A stretch of 64,000 nt of DNA from NCBI GenBank assembly GCA_964433315.1, contig CAYSQO010000003.1, forward strand, positions 1-64,000, read 5' to 3'. Below are positions 32,699 to 40,936 of the stretch, piece after piece. Made by a program: the position numbers and the translations under genes. Under the pieces are notes generated by a model. The model did no database searches, was not told the origin of the DNA, and saw nothing but the letters and a program-made list of their open reading frames with translations. This DNA comes from Aquariibacter sp964433315 (lineage in GTDB: Bacteria > Pseudomonadota > Gammaproteobacteria > Burkholderiales > Burkholderiaceae_C). Every line of letters begins with the position of its first letter. Position 1 is the stretch's first letter.

Positions 32699-33085
32699 TC
32701 AGGGCGCGGCCGTGCCGTGCAGGCGGATGCGCAGGGCGAGCGGCTCGACGAGCGGCACCTCGACCTCGTAGGCGTAGTCGATCACGAAGCGGCCGTCCTC
32801 GCGGCGCAGGTCGAGGTCGCGGCCTTCGAGGTTGACGATGGCCGAATCGATCTGGCGCTGGCGGTCGAAGGCACCGCGGATGGCGGCCTCGCTCTCGAGG
32901 CCCTGGCCGGCGATGCGCTGCAGCGTGCGCTGGATGGTCAGGCGTTCGCCCACCACCGGCGCCACCCGCAGGGCCAGCACCGCCGCCAGGCCCAGGGCGG
33001 CCAGGAGCAGCAGCAGGCCGATCAGGCCCAGGCCGCGCGCGGCCGAGGGCACGCGCGGGCTGCGGGGGGCGGTCGGCAGGGGCAT
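32699..33085 (-). CDS. DUF4845-domain membrane protein
   Basis: A 128-residue protein with one transmembrane helix (about 18-42, after a basic N terminus) and a small periplasmic domain of the DUF4845 type, whose typical features are VVGERLTIQRTLQRIA and VEGRDLDLRRE-like strands. It is always found between lepB and rnc in betaproteobacteria and many gammaproteobacteria, but its function is not established. It starts 23 bases after lepB. Confidence 0.85.
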   Translation of the reverse strand: MPLPTAPRSPRVPSAARGLGLIGLLLLLAALGLAAVLALRVAPVVGERLTIQRTLQRIAGQGLESEAAIRGAFDRQRQIDSAIVNLEGRDLDLRREDGRFVIDYAYEVEVPLVEPLALRIRLHGTAAP

Positions 33086-33108
33086 GGTCGGCGGGCGGAG
33101 AGCAGGGC

Positions 33109-34092
33109 TCAGTCGAACGCCCCGATGCGGCCCAGATTACCGAAGTTCATCCAGACGAAGAAGGCCTTGCCGACGATGTTGCCCTCGGGGACGAAGCCCC
33201 AGAAGCGCGAATCCTGCGAGTTGTCGCGGTTGTCGCCCATGACGAAGTAGTGGCCGGCCGGCACCGTGCAGCTCACGCCCTCGGCGGTGTAGCTGCAGGC
33301 GTCCTTGGGGCCGCGGAACTCGGGCATGGGCAGCACGAAGCCGCTGCGGTCGCGGTCGTTGAGGATGTGGAAGCGGTGCAGCTGGCCCTCGCCGCGCGGC
33401 AGGGCCTCCTCGAACTGCAGGGCGTAGCGCAGGCTGTCCTCGTCGTAGAACTCGGGCAGCGCGGTGCGGGCCACCGGCACGCCATTGAGGGTCAGCCGCT
33501 TGTTGACATAGGCCACGCGGTCGCCGGGCAGGCCGACGATGCGCTTGATGTAGTCGATGCGCTCGTCGACGGGGTAGCGGAAGACGATCACGTCGCCGCG
33601 CTGCGGCGCCTGGTTGTCGATGACCTTGGTGTGCAGCACGGGCAGGCGCACGCCGTAGTGGTACTTGTTGACCAGGATCAGGTCGCCGACGGCCAGCGTC
33701 GGGATCATCGAGCCCGAGGGAATCTTGAAGGGCTCGAACAGGAAGGAGCGCAGCACGAAGACGATGAGGATCACCGGGAAGAGCCCGGCGGTCCAGTCCA
33801 GCCACCAGGGCTGGGCCAGCACGCGACTGCGGGCCTCGTCCAAGCTGCTGTCGACCTGGGTGATGCCCTGGCGGGCGAGTTGCTCGCGGCGCTGGGCCTC
33901 CTGCTGCTCCAGCGCACGGGCCGCGGCCGCGCGGGCCGGCGCGAAGCGGAAGCGTTCGGCCAGCCAGTACAGGCCGGTGAAGACGGTCAGCAGGAAGAGC
34001 AGCAGGGAGAAATTGCCGGTCCAGTGACCAAGGTACCAGCCGCCCAGATAGGTCAGCAGGACGGCGTAGAGCAGGCCGGTGAGTGCGCTCAT
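33109..34092 (-). CDS. lepB: Signal peptidase I
   Basis: A 327-residue LepB that cleaves Sec and Tat signal peptides at the outer face of the inner membrane. TM segments lie at about 4-20, 27-44 and 103-117. The Ser nucleophile is S128 in IPSGSMIPTL, and the general-base Lys lies in DYIKRIVGLPGD. GDNRDNSQDSRFWGFVP is the conserved C-terminal box. It lies 69 bases downstream of lepA, the usual lepA-lepB pairing. Confidence 0.95.
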   Translation of the reverse strand: MSALTGLLYAVLLTYLGGWYLGHWTGNFSLLLFLLTVFTGLYWLAERFRFAPARAAAARALEQQEAQRREQLARQGITQVDSSLDEARSRVLAQPWWLDWTAGLFPVILIVFVLRSFLFEPFKIPSGSMIPTLAVGDLILVNKYHYGVRLPVLHTKVIDNQAPQRGDVIVFRYPVDERIDYIKRIVGLPGDRVAYVNKRLTLNGVPVARTALPEFYDEDSLRYALQFEEALPRGEGQLHRFHILNDRDRSGFVLPMPEFRGPKDACSYTAEGVSCTVPAGHYFVMGDNRDNSQDSRFWGFVPEGNIVGKAFFVWMNFGNLGRIGAFD

Positions 34093-34161
34093 GGCGTGGG
34101 GGCGTGGAAGGCGGAAACGGGACGCGGCGGCGCGGCAGCGGGCGAAGAAGCGGCGGCGGGC

Positions 34162-35976
34162 TCAGTCATCGACCTGCAGGATGGCCAGGAAGGCCTCCTG
34201 CGGCACCTCGACCGTGCCGATCTGCTTCATGCGCTTCTTGCCGGCCTTCTGCTTTTCCAGCAGCTTGCGCTTGCGGGTGATGTCGCCGCCGTAGCACTTG
34301 GCCAGCACGTTCTTGCGCAGGGCCTTGATGTTCTCGCGGGCGATGATGTTGGCGCCGATGGCAGCCTGAATGGCCACGTCGTACATCTGCCGCGGGATCT
34401 GCTCGCGCATCTTGGCGGCCACCGCGCGGCCGCGGTACTGGCTCTGCGAGCGGTGCACGATCATGGCCAGCGGATCGACCTTGTCGCCGTTGATCAGGAT
34501 GTCCACCTTCACCACGTCGGCGGCGCGGTACTCCTTGAACTCGTAGTCCATGGAGGCGTAGCCGCGGGTGGCGGACTTCAGCTTGTCGAAGAAGTCCAGC
34601 ACGATCTCGGCCAGCGGCAGCTCGTAGGTCAGCATGACCTGCTTGCCGTGGTAGGCCATGTTGAGCTGGATGCCGCGCTTCTGGTTGCACAGCGTCATCA
34701 CCGTGCCCACGTAGTCCTGCGGCATGTAGAGGTGCACGGTGACGATGGGCTCGCGGATCTCGGCGATCTTGCCGACCTCGGGCATCTTGGAGGGGTTCTC
34801 GACCTCGATGACCTCGGCGTCCACGCCGCCCAGCTGCACCTGGTAGACCACGCTGGGCGCGGTGGTGACCAGGTCCTGGTCGAACTCGCGCTCCAGGCGC
34901 TCCTGCACGATCTCCATGTGCAGCAGGCCCAGGAAGCCGCAGCGGAAGCCGAAGCCCAGGGCCTGGCTCACCTCGGGCTCGAAGCGCAGGGCGCTGTCGT
35001 TGAGCTTGAGCTTTTCCAGCGCGTCGCGCAGCTGGTCGTACTCGCTGGCCTCGCTGGGGTAGAGACCGGCGAAGACCTGGGGCTGGATCTCCTTGAAGCC
35101 GGGCAGCGGCGCGCTGGCCGGGCCGGCGTTGTTGGGCAGCTTCTTCTCGAGCGTGATGGTGTCGCCGACCTTGGCCGCGGCCAACTCCTTGATGCCGCAG
35201 ATCACGAAGCCCACCTCGCCGGCGCGCAGGGCGTCGCGGTTCTCGCTCTTGGGCGTGAAGACGCCCAGGTGCTCGACGCCGTAGACGGCGTTGGTGGCCA
35301 TCAGGCGGATGCGCTCGCCCTTGCCGATCTGGCCGTCCACCACGCGCACCAGCATCACGACGCCGACGTAGTTGTCGAACCAAGCGTCGATGATCATGGC
35401 CCGCGGCGGGCCGTCCGCCTGGCCGCGCGGCGGCGGCATGCGGGTGATGACGGCCTCCAGGATCTCGTCGATGCCCAGGCCGGTCTTGGCCGAGCAGGGG
35501 ATGGCGTCGGCGGCGTCGATGCCGATCACGTCCTCGATCTCGGACTTGGCGTTCTCCGGGTCGGCCGAGGGCAGGTCCATCTTGTTGAGGACCGGCACCA
35601 CCTCCACGCCCAAGTCCAGCGCGGTGTAGCAGTTGGCCACCGTCTGCGCCTCGACGCCCTGGCTCGCATCGACCACCAGCAGCGCACCTTCGCAGGCGCT
35701 GAGGGAACGGCTGACCTCGTAGCTGAAGTCGACGTGCCCGGGGGTGTCGATCAGGTTGAGGTTGTAGACCCGGCCGTCGCGCGCCTTGTACTGCAGGGCC
35801 GCAGTCTGGGCCTTGATGGTGATGCCGCGCTCGCGCTCGATGTCCATCGAGTCGAGCACCTGGGCCTCCATCTCGCGATCCGACAGGCCGCCACAGCGCT
35901 GGATGATGCGGTCGGCCAGCGTGCTCTTGCCGTGGTCGATGTGGGCAATGATCGAGAAGTTGCGGATGTGATCCAT
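34162..35976 (-). CDS. lepA: Elongation factor 4 (LepA)
   Basis: A 604-residue translational GTPase that acts on the ribosome during initiation or back-translocation. The G domain has AHIDHGKSTLADR, the effector motif RERGITIKAQ, DTPGHVDF and NKMDLPSA. EF-G-like domains and the LepA-specific C-terminal domain (YRAADVVKVDILINGDKVDPLA, ARENIKALRKNVLAKCYGGDITRKRKLLEKQKAGKKRM) complete it. The start MDHIRNFSIIAHIDHGKST at 35976 is standard. It has its own promoter-like element at 36152-36157, and a terminator-like hairpin lies within its leader, so expression may be attenuated. Confidence 0.96.
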   Translation of the reverse strand: MDHIRNFSIIAHIDHGKSTLADRIIQRCGGLSDREMEAQVLDSMDIERERGITIKAQTAALQYKARDGRVYNLNLIDTPGHVDFSYEVSRSLSACEGALLVVDASQGVEAQTVANCYTALDLGVEVVPVLNKMDLPSADPENAKSEIEDVIGIDAADAIPCSAKTGLGIDEILEAVITRMPPPRGQADGPPRAMIIDAWFDNYVGVVMLVRVVDGQIGKGERIRLMATNAVYGVEHLGVFTPKSENRDALRAGEVGFVICGIKELAAAKVGDTITLEKKLPNNAGPASAPLPGFKEIQPQVFAGLYPSEASEYDQLRDALEKLKLNDSALRFEPEVSQALGFGFRCGFLGLLHMEIVQERLEREFDQDLVTTAPSVVYQVQLGGVDAEVIEVENPSKMPEVGKIAEIREPIVTVHLYMPQDYVGTVMTLCNQKRGIQLNMAYHGKQVMLTYELPLAEIVLDFFDKLKSATRGYASMDYEFKEYRAADVVKVDILINGDKVDPLAMIVHRSQSQYRGRAVAAKMREQIPRQMYDVAIQAAIGANIIARENIKALRKNVLAKCYGGDITRKRKLLEKQKAGKKRMKQIGTVEVPQEAFLAILQVDD

Positions 35977-36080
35977 GCGGTCGGTGCTGTGCGATCGGGG
36001 CGTTCGCCCGAGGGCGTGAGCCCCGCATCCGGGGCCGTCTCGCCATGCGGGGCCGGGCTCCGGAGGGCCCCGCCGCGCGC

Positions 36081-36113
36081 AAAAAAAATGGCACGTCCAA
36101 GATCGAACGTGCC
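36081..36113 (-). terminator. Rho-independent terminator in the lepA leader
   Basis: On the minus strand, the 7-bp stem of 36107-36113 pairing with 36090-36096 around a 10-base loop is followed by A and a run of eight T residues (36088-36081). It lies downstream of degQ and upstream of lepA and could serve either the degQ transcript or the short leader RNA. Confidence 0.8.
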
Positions 36114-36145
36114 CTCCAACAGAAGGTTTGGCAACTGCTTGTTGG
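36081..36145 (-). ncRNA. Candidate small RNA or attenuator leader upstream of lepA
   Basis: A TACAAT promoter element would start an RNA near 36145. The RNA has two hairpins. The first pairs CCAACA (complement of 36145-36140) with TGTTGG (complement of 36121-36116). The second is a perfect 7-bp stem formed by GGCACGT (complement of 36113-36107) and ACGTGCC (complement of 36096-36090), followed by A and eight U residues (36088-36081). The product would be about 65 nt, ending 105 bases before lepA. It could be a free sRNA or a premature terminator controlling lepA. Confidence 0.5.
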
Positions 36146-36151
36146 GGCTCC

Positions 36152-36157
36152 ATTGTA
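36152..36157 (-). promoter_or_regulatory. Candidate -10 element upstream of lepA
   Basis: TACAAT on the minus strand, in the context GGCTACAATGG. A TTGACC hexamer (complement of 36176-36171) lies 13 bases upstream, shorter than the ideal 17, so the -35 is doubtful. Confidence 0.45.
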
Positions 36158-36226
36158 GCCAAGCCGCCCCGGTCAACCGGGGCCCGGGGGGCCGGCCGGG
36201 GCCGGACGCTCCCCCGACCCGGCCGC

Positions 36227-36260
36227 TTATCCACAGTCCTGGCGCCAAACCTGTGGACAA
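36227..36260. promoter_or_regulatory. Inverted pair of DnaA-box-like 9-mers
   Basis: TTATCCACA (36227-36235) is an exact match to the DnaA-box consensus TTATNCACA. TGTGGACAA (36252-36260) is its near inverse (TTGTCCACA on the other strand). Together they form an 11-bp inverted repeat (36226-36236 with 36251-36261, one G.U) around a 14-base loop. It could bind DnaA or form an RNA stem after degQ; no U-tract follows. Confidence 0.5.
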
Positions 36261-36297
36261 GCACCCGGCCGCGCCCGCGGCGGCCGGGCGGCCCGGC

Positions 36298-37884
36298 TCA
36301 GCGGGTGGCCGGCCGCACCAGGGCGTACTGGGCCCACTCGCCACGGCGGAAGAGCACGCTGATGGGCTTGCTCTTGTCGGCCTTGGCGACCACGGCCTCG
36401 AACTGGCGGATGTCGCTGATCTCGACATTGGCCACCGCCAGGATGATGTCGCCCTCGTTCAGGCCGGCGCGGGCGCTGGCGCCTTCCACCTTCTCGACGC
36501 GCACGCCGCCCTTGAGCTTGAGCTCGCTCTTCTGCTCGGCGTTGAGGTCGCTGAGGGTCAGGCCAAGCGCGCCGACCGGGCTGGGCGCCGTCGGGCTGGG
36601 CTTCAGGGCGGTCTTGACCTTCTCGGGCTCGAGCTCGGCCACGGTCACGCCGAGCTGGCGGCTCTGGCCCCGGCGGAAGACCTCGATCGAGGACTTGGCG
36701 CCCGGCGAGGTGTTGCCGACCAGGCGCGGCAGGTCGCCGGACTTCTCGACCGTCTTGCCATCGAAGCGGGTGATGATGTCGCCCGCCTCGATGCCGGCCC
36801 GGTCGGCCGGGCCGCCCGGCTCGACCGCCCGCACCAAGGCCCCGCTGGGCTTGCCCAGGCCGATGGATTCGGCGATCTCCTTGGGGACCTCGGCGATCTG
36901 CACGCCGATGCGGCCGCGCACGACGCGGCCGAGGCTGCGCAGCTGGTCCGCGACCCGGGTGGCCTCGTCCATCGGGATGGCGAAGCTGATGCCCATGAAG
37001 CCGCCCGAGCGGCTGAGGATCTGCGAGTTGATGCCGACCACCTCGCCGGCCATGTTGATCAGCGGGCCGCCCGAGTTGCCGGGGTTGATCGCGACATCGG
37101 TCTGGATGAAGGGCAGGAACTCGCCGGTGTCGCGCGCCTTGGCGCTGACGATGCCGGCCGTCACCGTGTTCTCCAGGCCGAAGGGCGAGCCGATGGCCAT
37201 CACCCATTCGCCCACCTTGAGCCGGTTCACGTCGCCGATCTTCACCGCCGGCAGGCCGGCCGCCTCGATCTTGACCACCGCCACGTCGGTGCGCTTGTCG
37301 GCGCCGATGACGCGGGCCTTGAACTCTCGCTTGTCGGGCAGGGTGACATAGACCTCGTCGGCGCCGTCGATCACGTGCGCATTGGTCATCACGTAGCCGT
37401 CGGGCGTCAGGATGAAGCCGGAGCCGACGCCGCGGTTGGTCTCCTCGTCCGGGCCGTTACCGCCGCGCGGCGGGCCGCCCCGGCGGGGTCCGGGCGTGGC
37501 CCCCGGAGGCATGGCCCCGGGCGGCGCACCGAAGAAGCGGCGGAAGAAGTCCTGCATCTCCTCGTCACCCTCGGGACCAGCCTGGCTGACCTTGGCCTTC
37601 TCGGTGGTGCGGATGTTGACGACCGAGGGCCCGACCGCCTCGACGAGGCTGCTGAAGTCGGGCAGACCGCGCACCAGCGGCGCGGCGGGGGCCGGCGCAG
37701 CCGCCAGCGGCACGGCAGCCAGGGGCGAGGCGGTGGGCGCACCGGCCTGGGTCGGCAGCGGCGACCACAGGGCGACACCGCCCAGGCCGCCGAGCGCAAG
37801 CATCGTCACCGCCAGCAGACCCAGGCGGAAGGGCGAAGACCGACGCGACACGCCGGCAGGGACAGAAGTCGGATCGAAGGACAT
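36298..37884 (-). CDS. degQ: DegP/DegQ-type periplasmic serine protease (MucD-like)
   Basis: A 528-residue HtrA-family protease and chaperone for misfolded envelope proteins. An N-terminal signal anchor (about 20-45) is followed by a Pro/Gly-rich linker, the trypsin-like domain with His in VMTNAHVIDGADEV, Asp in RTDVAVVKI and Ser in NPGNSGGPLINMAGEVVG, and two PDZ domains (around RIGVQIAEVPKEIAESIGL and LGLTLSDLNAEQKSEL). The start at 37884 follows a GAGG site; an upstream Met at 37926 is possible. It lies at the end of the rpoE-rseA-rseB group, as mucD does in Pseudomonas, which implies sigma-E control. Confidence 0.93.
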   Translation of the reverse strand: MSFDPTSVPAGVSRRSSPFRLGLLAVTMLALGGLGGVALWSPLPTQAGAPTASPLAAVPLAAAPAPAAPLVRGLPDFSSLVEAVGPSVVNIRTTEKAKVSQAGPEGDEEMQDFFRRFFGAPPGAMPPGATPGPRRGGPPRGGNGPDEETNRGVGSGFILTPDGYVMTNAHVIDGADEVYVTLPDKREFKARVIGADKRTDVAVVKIEAAGLPAVKIGDVNRLKVGEWVMAIGSPFGLENTVTAGIVSAKARDTGEFLPFIQTDVAINPGNSGGPLINMAGEVVGINSQILSRSGGFMGISFAIPMDEATRVADQLRSLGRVVRGRIGVQIAEVPKEIAESIGLGKPSGALVRAVEPGGPADRAGIEAGDIITRFDGKTVEKSGDLPRLVGNTSPGAKSSIEVFRRGQSRQLGVTVAELEPEKVKTALKPSPTAPSPVGALGLTLSDLNAEQKSELKLKGGVRVEKVEGASARAGLNEGDIILAVANVEISDIRQFEAVVAKADKSKPISVLFRRGEWAQYALVRPATR

Positions 37885-38027
37885 GAGGGCCTCGTGGCTT
37901 GGGGTTCTCGGGAACGGACCGGGCACCGCAGGCCCGGCAGGCAGCGAGGGAGTCCGCCGCGCAGCCGGAGTTTCCTGGCGTCAAGCTGAAGCCGCCCCGG
38001 CCCGCCGGGCCGCGGGGCGGCCCAGGC

Positions 38028-39101
38028 TCAGCGGCGTCGTTCCAGTCCGGCCGCGAAGGCCTGGAGTGTGGCCACAGGCACGTCTCCGACGACGGTGATC
38101 CACCAATCGCCCTGACGGCGGACCAGGGTTTGCGTCGCGCCGGTACTCAGCAGCAGCTCGCGGCGGTGCAGCCGCGCCTCGTAGGGCTCGATGAAGAGCG
38201 AGACGTGGGTCAGGCCGTCGGTGTAGAGGGTCTGCAGCACGTCGGCGCCGGCACGCGGCTCGGCACGGGCGCTGGCCGCGGCCGAGGGCGGACTGGGGGG
38301 CAGCGGCCGCTCGATGGGCCGGCGCACCGAGCTGAGATGGCGGAAGCCGGGGGGCACGGTCGGCAGCATCCAGCCGGCCTCCTCCAGGCCGACCGGGTCG
38401 AGGCGGCTGCGCTGGACCCGGTAGCCCTCCATCTGGCGCATCGGGCCGAGCACCAGCTCGGGCTGCGGCTTCACGCCGATCTGGAGCTCGGAGAAGGCGA
38501 CCGATTCCAGGACGGTGCCGTCCTCGCCCAGCACCTCGGTGCGCAGGAGCAGGCCGGTGCGGCGCTCGATCCACAGGCGGTGGGCGAAGCGCAGGCGGTC
38601 GCGCGGGCGCAGCTCGAGCACGCGGGCCTCGTGGCCGGCGACCCGGTCGCTGCCGACCTCGCGGGCCTGGTAGACCCGGTCGAGCCGCTCGCTGCCGCCC
38701 TCGATCAGGGCCGGGAAGGCGGCCAGCGGCCGGCGCTCCTCGATCAGGGCCTTGCCCAGGCCGGGCCACAGGGTGTGGACCTGGTCGTTGTGGCGGAAGA
38801 CCTCGCAGCGCAGGCCGTCGAGCATCTCGACGCGCTGGTACTGCTGCGTCCCGACATTGAAGTGGCTGATGCGCGTGCTGCGCGCCTGGCCGCCGGCCGT
38901 GACGACGAAGGTGCCCTGGAAGTTCTTGCGGCGCAGCGCGTCCTGCATGCGCTCGAGCGTCTCCAGGGCCTCGGGTGCGCTGGCGGGCGCCTCCAGGGCC
39001 GGCGCCGGGGCGGCCCCGGCCGTGGTCAGCAGACCAAGCAGGCAGGCGCCCGCGAGGCGGCGCCAGGCCGCGCGGCGCGGTTCAGCGCTCCGGGTCCGCA
39101 T
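38028..39101 (-). CDS. rseB: Sigma-E regulatory protein RseB/MucB
   Basis: A 357-residue periplasmic RseB/MucB, which binds the RseA periplasmic domain and senses lipoprotein or LPS stress. A signal peptide (about 1-35) is followed by the LolA-like domain with LERMQDALRRKNFQGTFVV, ISHFNVGTQQYQRVEMLDG and EVFRHNDQVHTLWPG, then a linker rich in Pro, Ser and Ala, and the small C-terminal domain (DGLTHVSLFIEPYE). The ATG at 39101 overlaps the end of rseA by 20 bases, indicating coupling. No rseC gene is present in the cluster. Confidence 0.92.
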   Translation of the reverse strand: MRTRSAEPRRAAWRRLAGACLLGLLTTAGAAPAPALEAPASAPEALETLERMQDALRRKNFQGTFVVTAGGQARSTRISHFNVGTQQYQRVEMLDGLRCEVFRHNDQVHTLWPGLGKALIEERRPLAAFPALIEGGSERLDRVYQAREVGSDRVAGHEARVLELRPRDRLRFAHRLWIERRTGLLLRTEVLGEDGTVLESVAFSELQIGVKPQPELVLGPMRQMEGYRVQRSRLDPVGLEEAGWMLPTVPPGFRHLSSVRRPIERPLPPSPPSAAASARAEPRAGADVLQTLYTDGLTHVSLFIEPYEARLHRRELLLSTGATQTLVRRQGDWWITVVGDVPVATLQAFAAGLERRR

Positions 39102-39723
39102 GGGCGGCGCTGCGCAGGAAGGGCGAGGGCTCGCCGGAGCCCAGGCGGTCGGCAAACTGCTTGTGCGCGGCCAGGTAGTGGTCGAGCCCGGCGTCGCGCA
39201 GCACGCCTCCGGCCTCGGCCTGGGGCACGGCCACGTTGACCAGCGGGCTCGGCGCGTCCGGCCCGACCAGCACCGGGCGCAGCTCCGCCGGAGCGGCCGC
39301 CAGCTGCGGGCCGGCGGCGGGCTCACCCGGGCCGCGGGTGACGATGAGGGCGCCGATCACCAGCACGCAGGCCGCGGCCACGGCCGCGGACGCCGCCCAG
39401 CGACCGGGCCGCAGGCGGCGCGCCGTGGCGGCATCGGGCCGGGCCACGGGCCGCGGCGCAGGGGCCAGCACCACCGGCTCCGCGGCCAGGCGCTCGCGCA
39501 GGCGCTGCAGGAAGGCGGCATCGTGGGCGGGCTCGGCGGCCAGGTCGTCCGAGCGGAGCACGTCGCCGATCAGCTGGTAGTCATGCCAGCGGCGACGCTG
39601 CGCGGGATCGTCGCGCCAGGCGGCCAGCATGCCGTCGAGCTCGTCCGGCTGGATCTCGCCATCGACCAGGGCCGACAGGCTCTCGGCCTGTCGGACATCA
39701 GCAGGGGCAGACTGGGGCTTCAC
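39082..39723 (-). CDS. rseA: Anti-sigma-E factor RseA
   Basis: A 213-residue single-pass anti-sigma factor that holds RpoE at the membrane. The cytoplasmic N-terminal domain (ESLSALVDGEIQPDELDGML, WHDYQLIGDVLRSDDL) matches the RseA/MucA family. One transmembrane segment lies at about 109-126, followed by a periplasmic Pro/Ala-rich region ending in an ERLRERL-free tail (HYLAAHKQFADRLG). It lies 43 bases downstream of rpoE and overlaps rseB. Confidence 0.9.
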   Translation of the reverse strand: MKPQSAPADVRQAESLSALVDGEIQPDELDGMLAAWRDDPAQRRRWHDYQLIGDVLRSDDLAAEPAHDAAFLQRLRERLAAEPVVLAPAPRPVARPDAATARRLRPGRWAASAAVAAACVLVIGALIVTRGPGEPAAGPQLAAAPAELRPVLVGPDAPSPLVNVAVPQAEAGGVLRDAGLDHYLAAHKQFADRLGSGEPSPFLRSAAHADPER

Positions 39724-39766
39724 GACCGGACTCCGGAAACAGCAGACACACAGGGCAGGACAGATC

Positions 39767-40384
39767 TCACCAACGCACTCCCTCGCGGGTGTCGAGCAAA
39801 GGACGCAGACGCTCGGCGATGGCTTCCCGTGCCCGAAAGATACGTGAGCGCACCGTGCCGATCGGGCAGTTCATCACGGTGGCGATCTCCTCGTAGCTCA
39901 GCCCTTCGATCTCGCGCAGCAGGATGGCCTGGCGGAGATCGTCGGACAGGTGCTCGATGGCGGTGTTGACCGCCGCCGCCACCTGGCGGCTGGCCAGCAC
40001 GTTGTCCGGGGTCTCGCCGTCGCTCAGTTCGTTTTCGAGGCGGGAAGTTTCCTCGCCGTCCTCGTCACGGCCGAGCCGCGCGGATTCGGTGATCAAGGGG
40101 TCGCGCTTGAGTTCCATCAGCGCCTTCTTGGCCGTGTTGACCGCGATGCGGTACAGCCAGGTGTAGAAGGCGCTCTCGCCGCGGAACTGGGGGAGGGCCC
40201 GGTAGGCGCGGATGAAGGTTTCCTGCGCGATGTCCTGGACCAGATCCACGTCGCGGACCATGCGGGCGATGAGCCGCTCGATGCGGCGCTGGTACTTGAC
40301 GACCAGCAGCTCGAAGGCCCGGACGTCGCCGTGCTTCACACGGTCGACCAGCAGGGCATCGGCATCAGCGTCGGGGGTCGTCAC
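39767..40384 (-). CDS. rpoE: RNA polymerase sigma factor RpoE
   Basis: A 205-residue ECF sigma factor of the RpoE/AlgU group that drives the envelope-stress response. Region 2 shows DVDLVQDIAQETFIRAYRALPQFRGESAFYTWLYRIAVNTAKK; region 4 shows LRQAILLREIEGLSYEEIATVMNCPIGTVRSRIFRAREAI. Start is GTG at 40384, overlapping the stop of the upstream small membrane-protein gene by four bases (GTGA). It is cotranscribed with rseA, rseB and probably degQ. No clear sigma-E-type promoter was recognised upstream. Confidence 0.96.
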   Translation of the reverse strand: MTTPDADADALLVDRVKHGDVRAFELLVVKYQRRIERLIARMVRDVDLVQDIAQETFIRAYRALPQFRGESAFYTWLYRIAVNTAKKALMELKRDPLITESARLGRDEDGEETSRLENELSDGETPDNVLASRQVAAAVNTAIEHLSDDLRQAILLREIEGLSYEEIATVMNCPIGTVRSRIFRAREAIAERLRPLLDTREGVRW

Positions 40385-40851
40385 GGCAGGCAGTCGGGCG
40401 GCGGCGGGGCGTCGCCCGGTCCGGGACGCACCCCTTCAGGGCGGGCGGAATATAGCGCAGCGCGGAAGGCGGCCCAGTCGCCCCCGGTGTGGCGCCGCTG
40501 GAGGGCCCACCAGACGCTGCGGCCGGGGCCGTGCACGCGCAGCAGCAGGGCATCGCCGAGGTCGAGCATGGGCTGCAGCCGCAGCGGGCCGACCCCGGCA
40601 GGGTCCTGCCAGGCCTGGCCGTCCCAGCTCAGCACGGTCGGTGCGGCAGGCCCCAGCAGGCGGGCCGGGCGCCAGGCCAGCGCCAGCACCAGGCCGCCGG
40701 GCAGGGCGAGGGTCAGCAGGCCGGGCGCCTCGTGCGCGTGCAGCCAGGCGGCCAGGCTGAGCGCCGCCAGCAGGACGAGGCCCCGCAGCGCCGCGTGCCA
40801 GGCCGGGGACGGCGCCAGGGTGATGCGCAGGCTGCGGGAGCGGGCGGCCAT
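40381..40851 (-). CDS. Small membrane protein between fabF and rpoE
   Basis: A 156-residue protein with two close hydrophobic segments (about 22-40 and 43-60) after a basic N terminus, then a soluble part with LSWDGQAWQDP, LDLGDALLLRVHG and VWWALQRRHTGGDWAAFRAAL. This architecture resembles YgfX-like (CptA) proteins, and a homologue is usual at this position in Burkholderiales, but the function is not established. Its TGA overlaps the rpoE GTG start (GTGA), which suggests translational coupling with rpoE. Confidence 0.75.
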   Translation of the reverse strand: MAARSRSLRITLAPSPAWHAALRGLVLLAALSLAAWLHAHEAPGLLTLALPGGLVLALAWRPARLLGPAAPTVLSWDGQAWQDPAGVGPLRLQPMLDLGDALLLRVHGPGRSVWWALQRRHTGGDWAAFRAALYSARPEGVRPGPGDAPPPPDCLP

Positions 40852-40936
40852 CGCGGGGAACCAGCAGGCCGGCGGGCTGAGCGCGTGGGGCGCGGGACCG
40901 CCGTGGCCGCAAGCCGCGGCGGCCGCCAGGCCAGCC

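Larger units (their letters stand above)
35977..36297. other. 321-base gap between degQ and lepA
   Basis: No protein-coding gene is visible in this gap. Reading on the minus strand, it holds an inverted pair of DnaA-box-like 9-mers (36260-36227), a TACAAT -10 element (36157-36152) and a two-hairpin segment ending in eight U residues (36145-36081). About 100 bases follow before the lepA start. Confidence 0.7.

Noticed and set aside
36226..36261. Chromosomal replication origin at the DnaA-box pair
   Set aside because: Only two boxes, no AT-rich unwinding region, and no dnaA or dnaN nearby.
33250..37989. Plus-strand open frame of about 1580 codons across lepB, lepA and degQ
   Set aside because: It is antisense to three well-conserved genes and runs across their intergenic gaps; the composition (Leu/Asp/Gly/His) reflects the codon-shadow frame.
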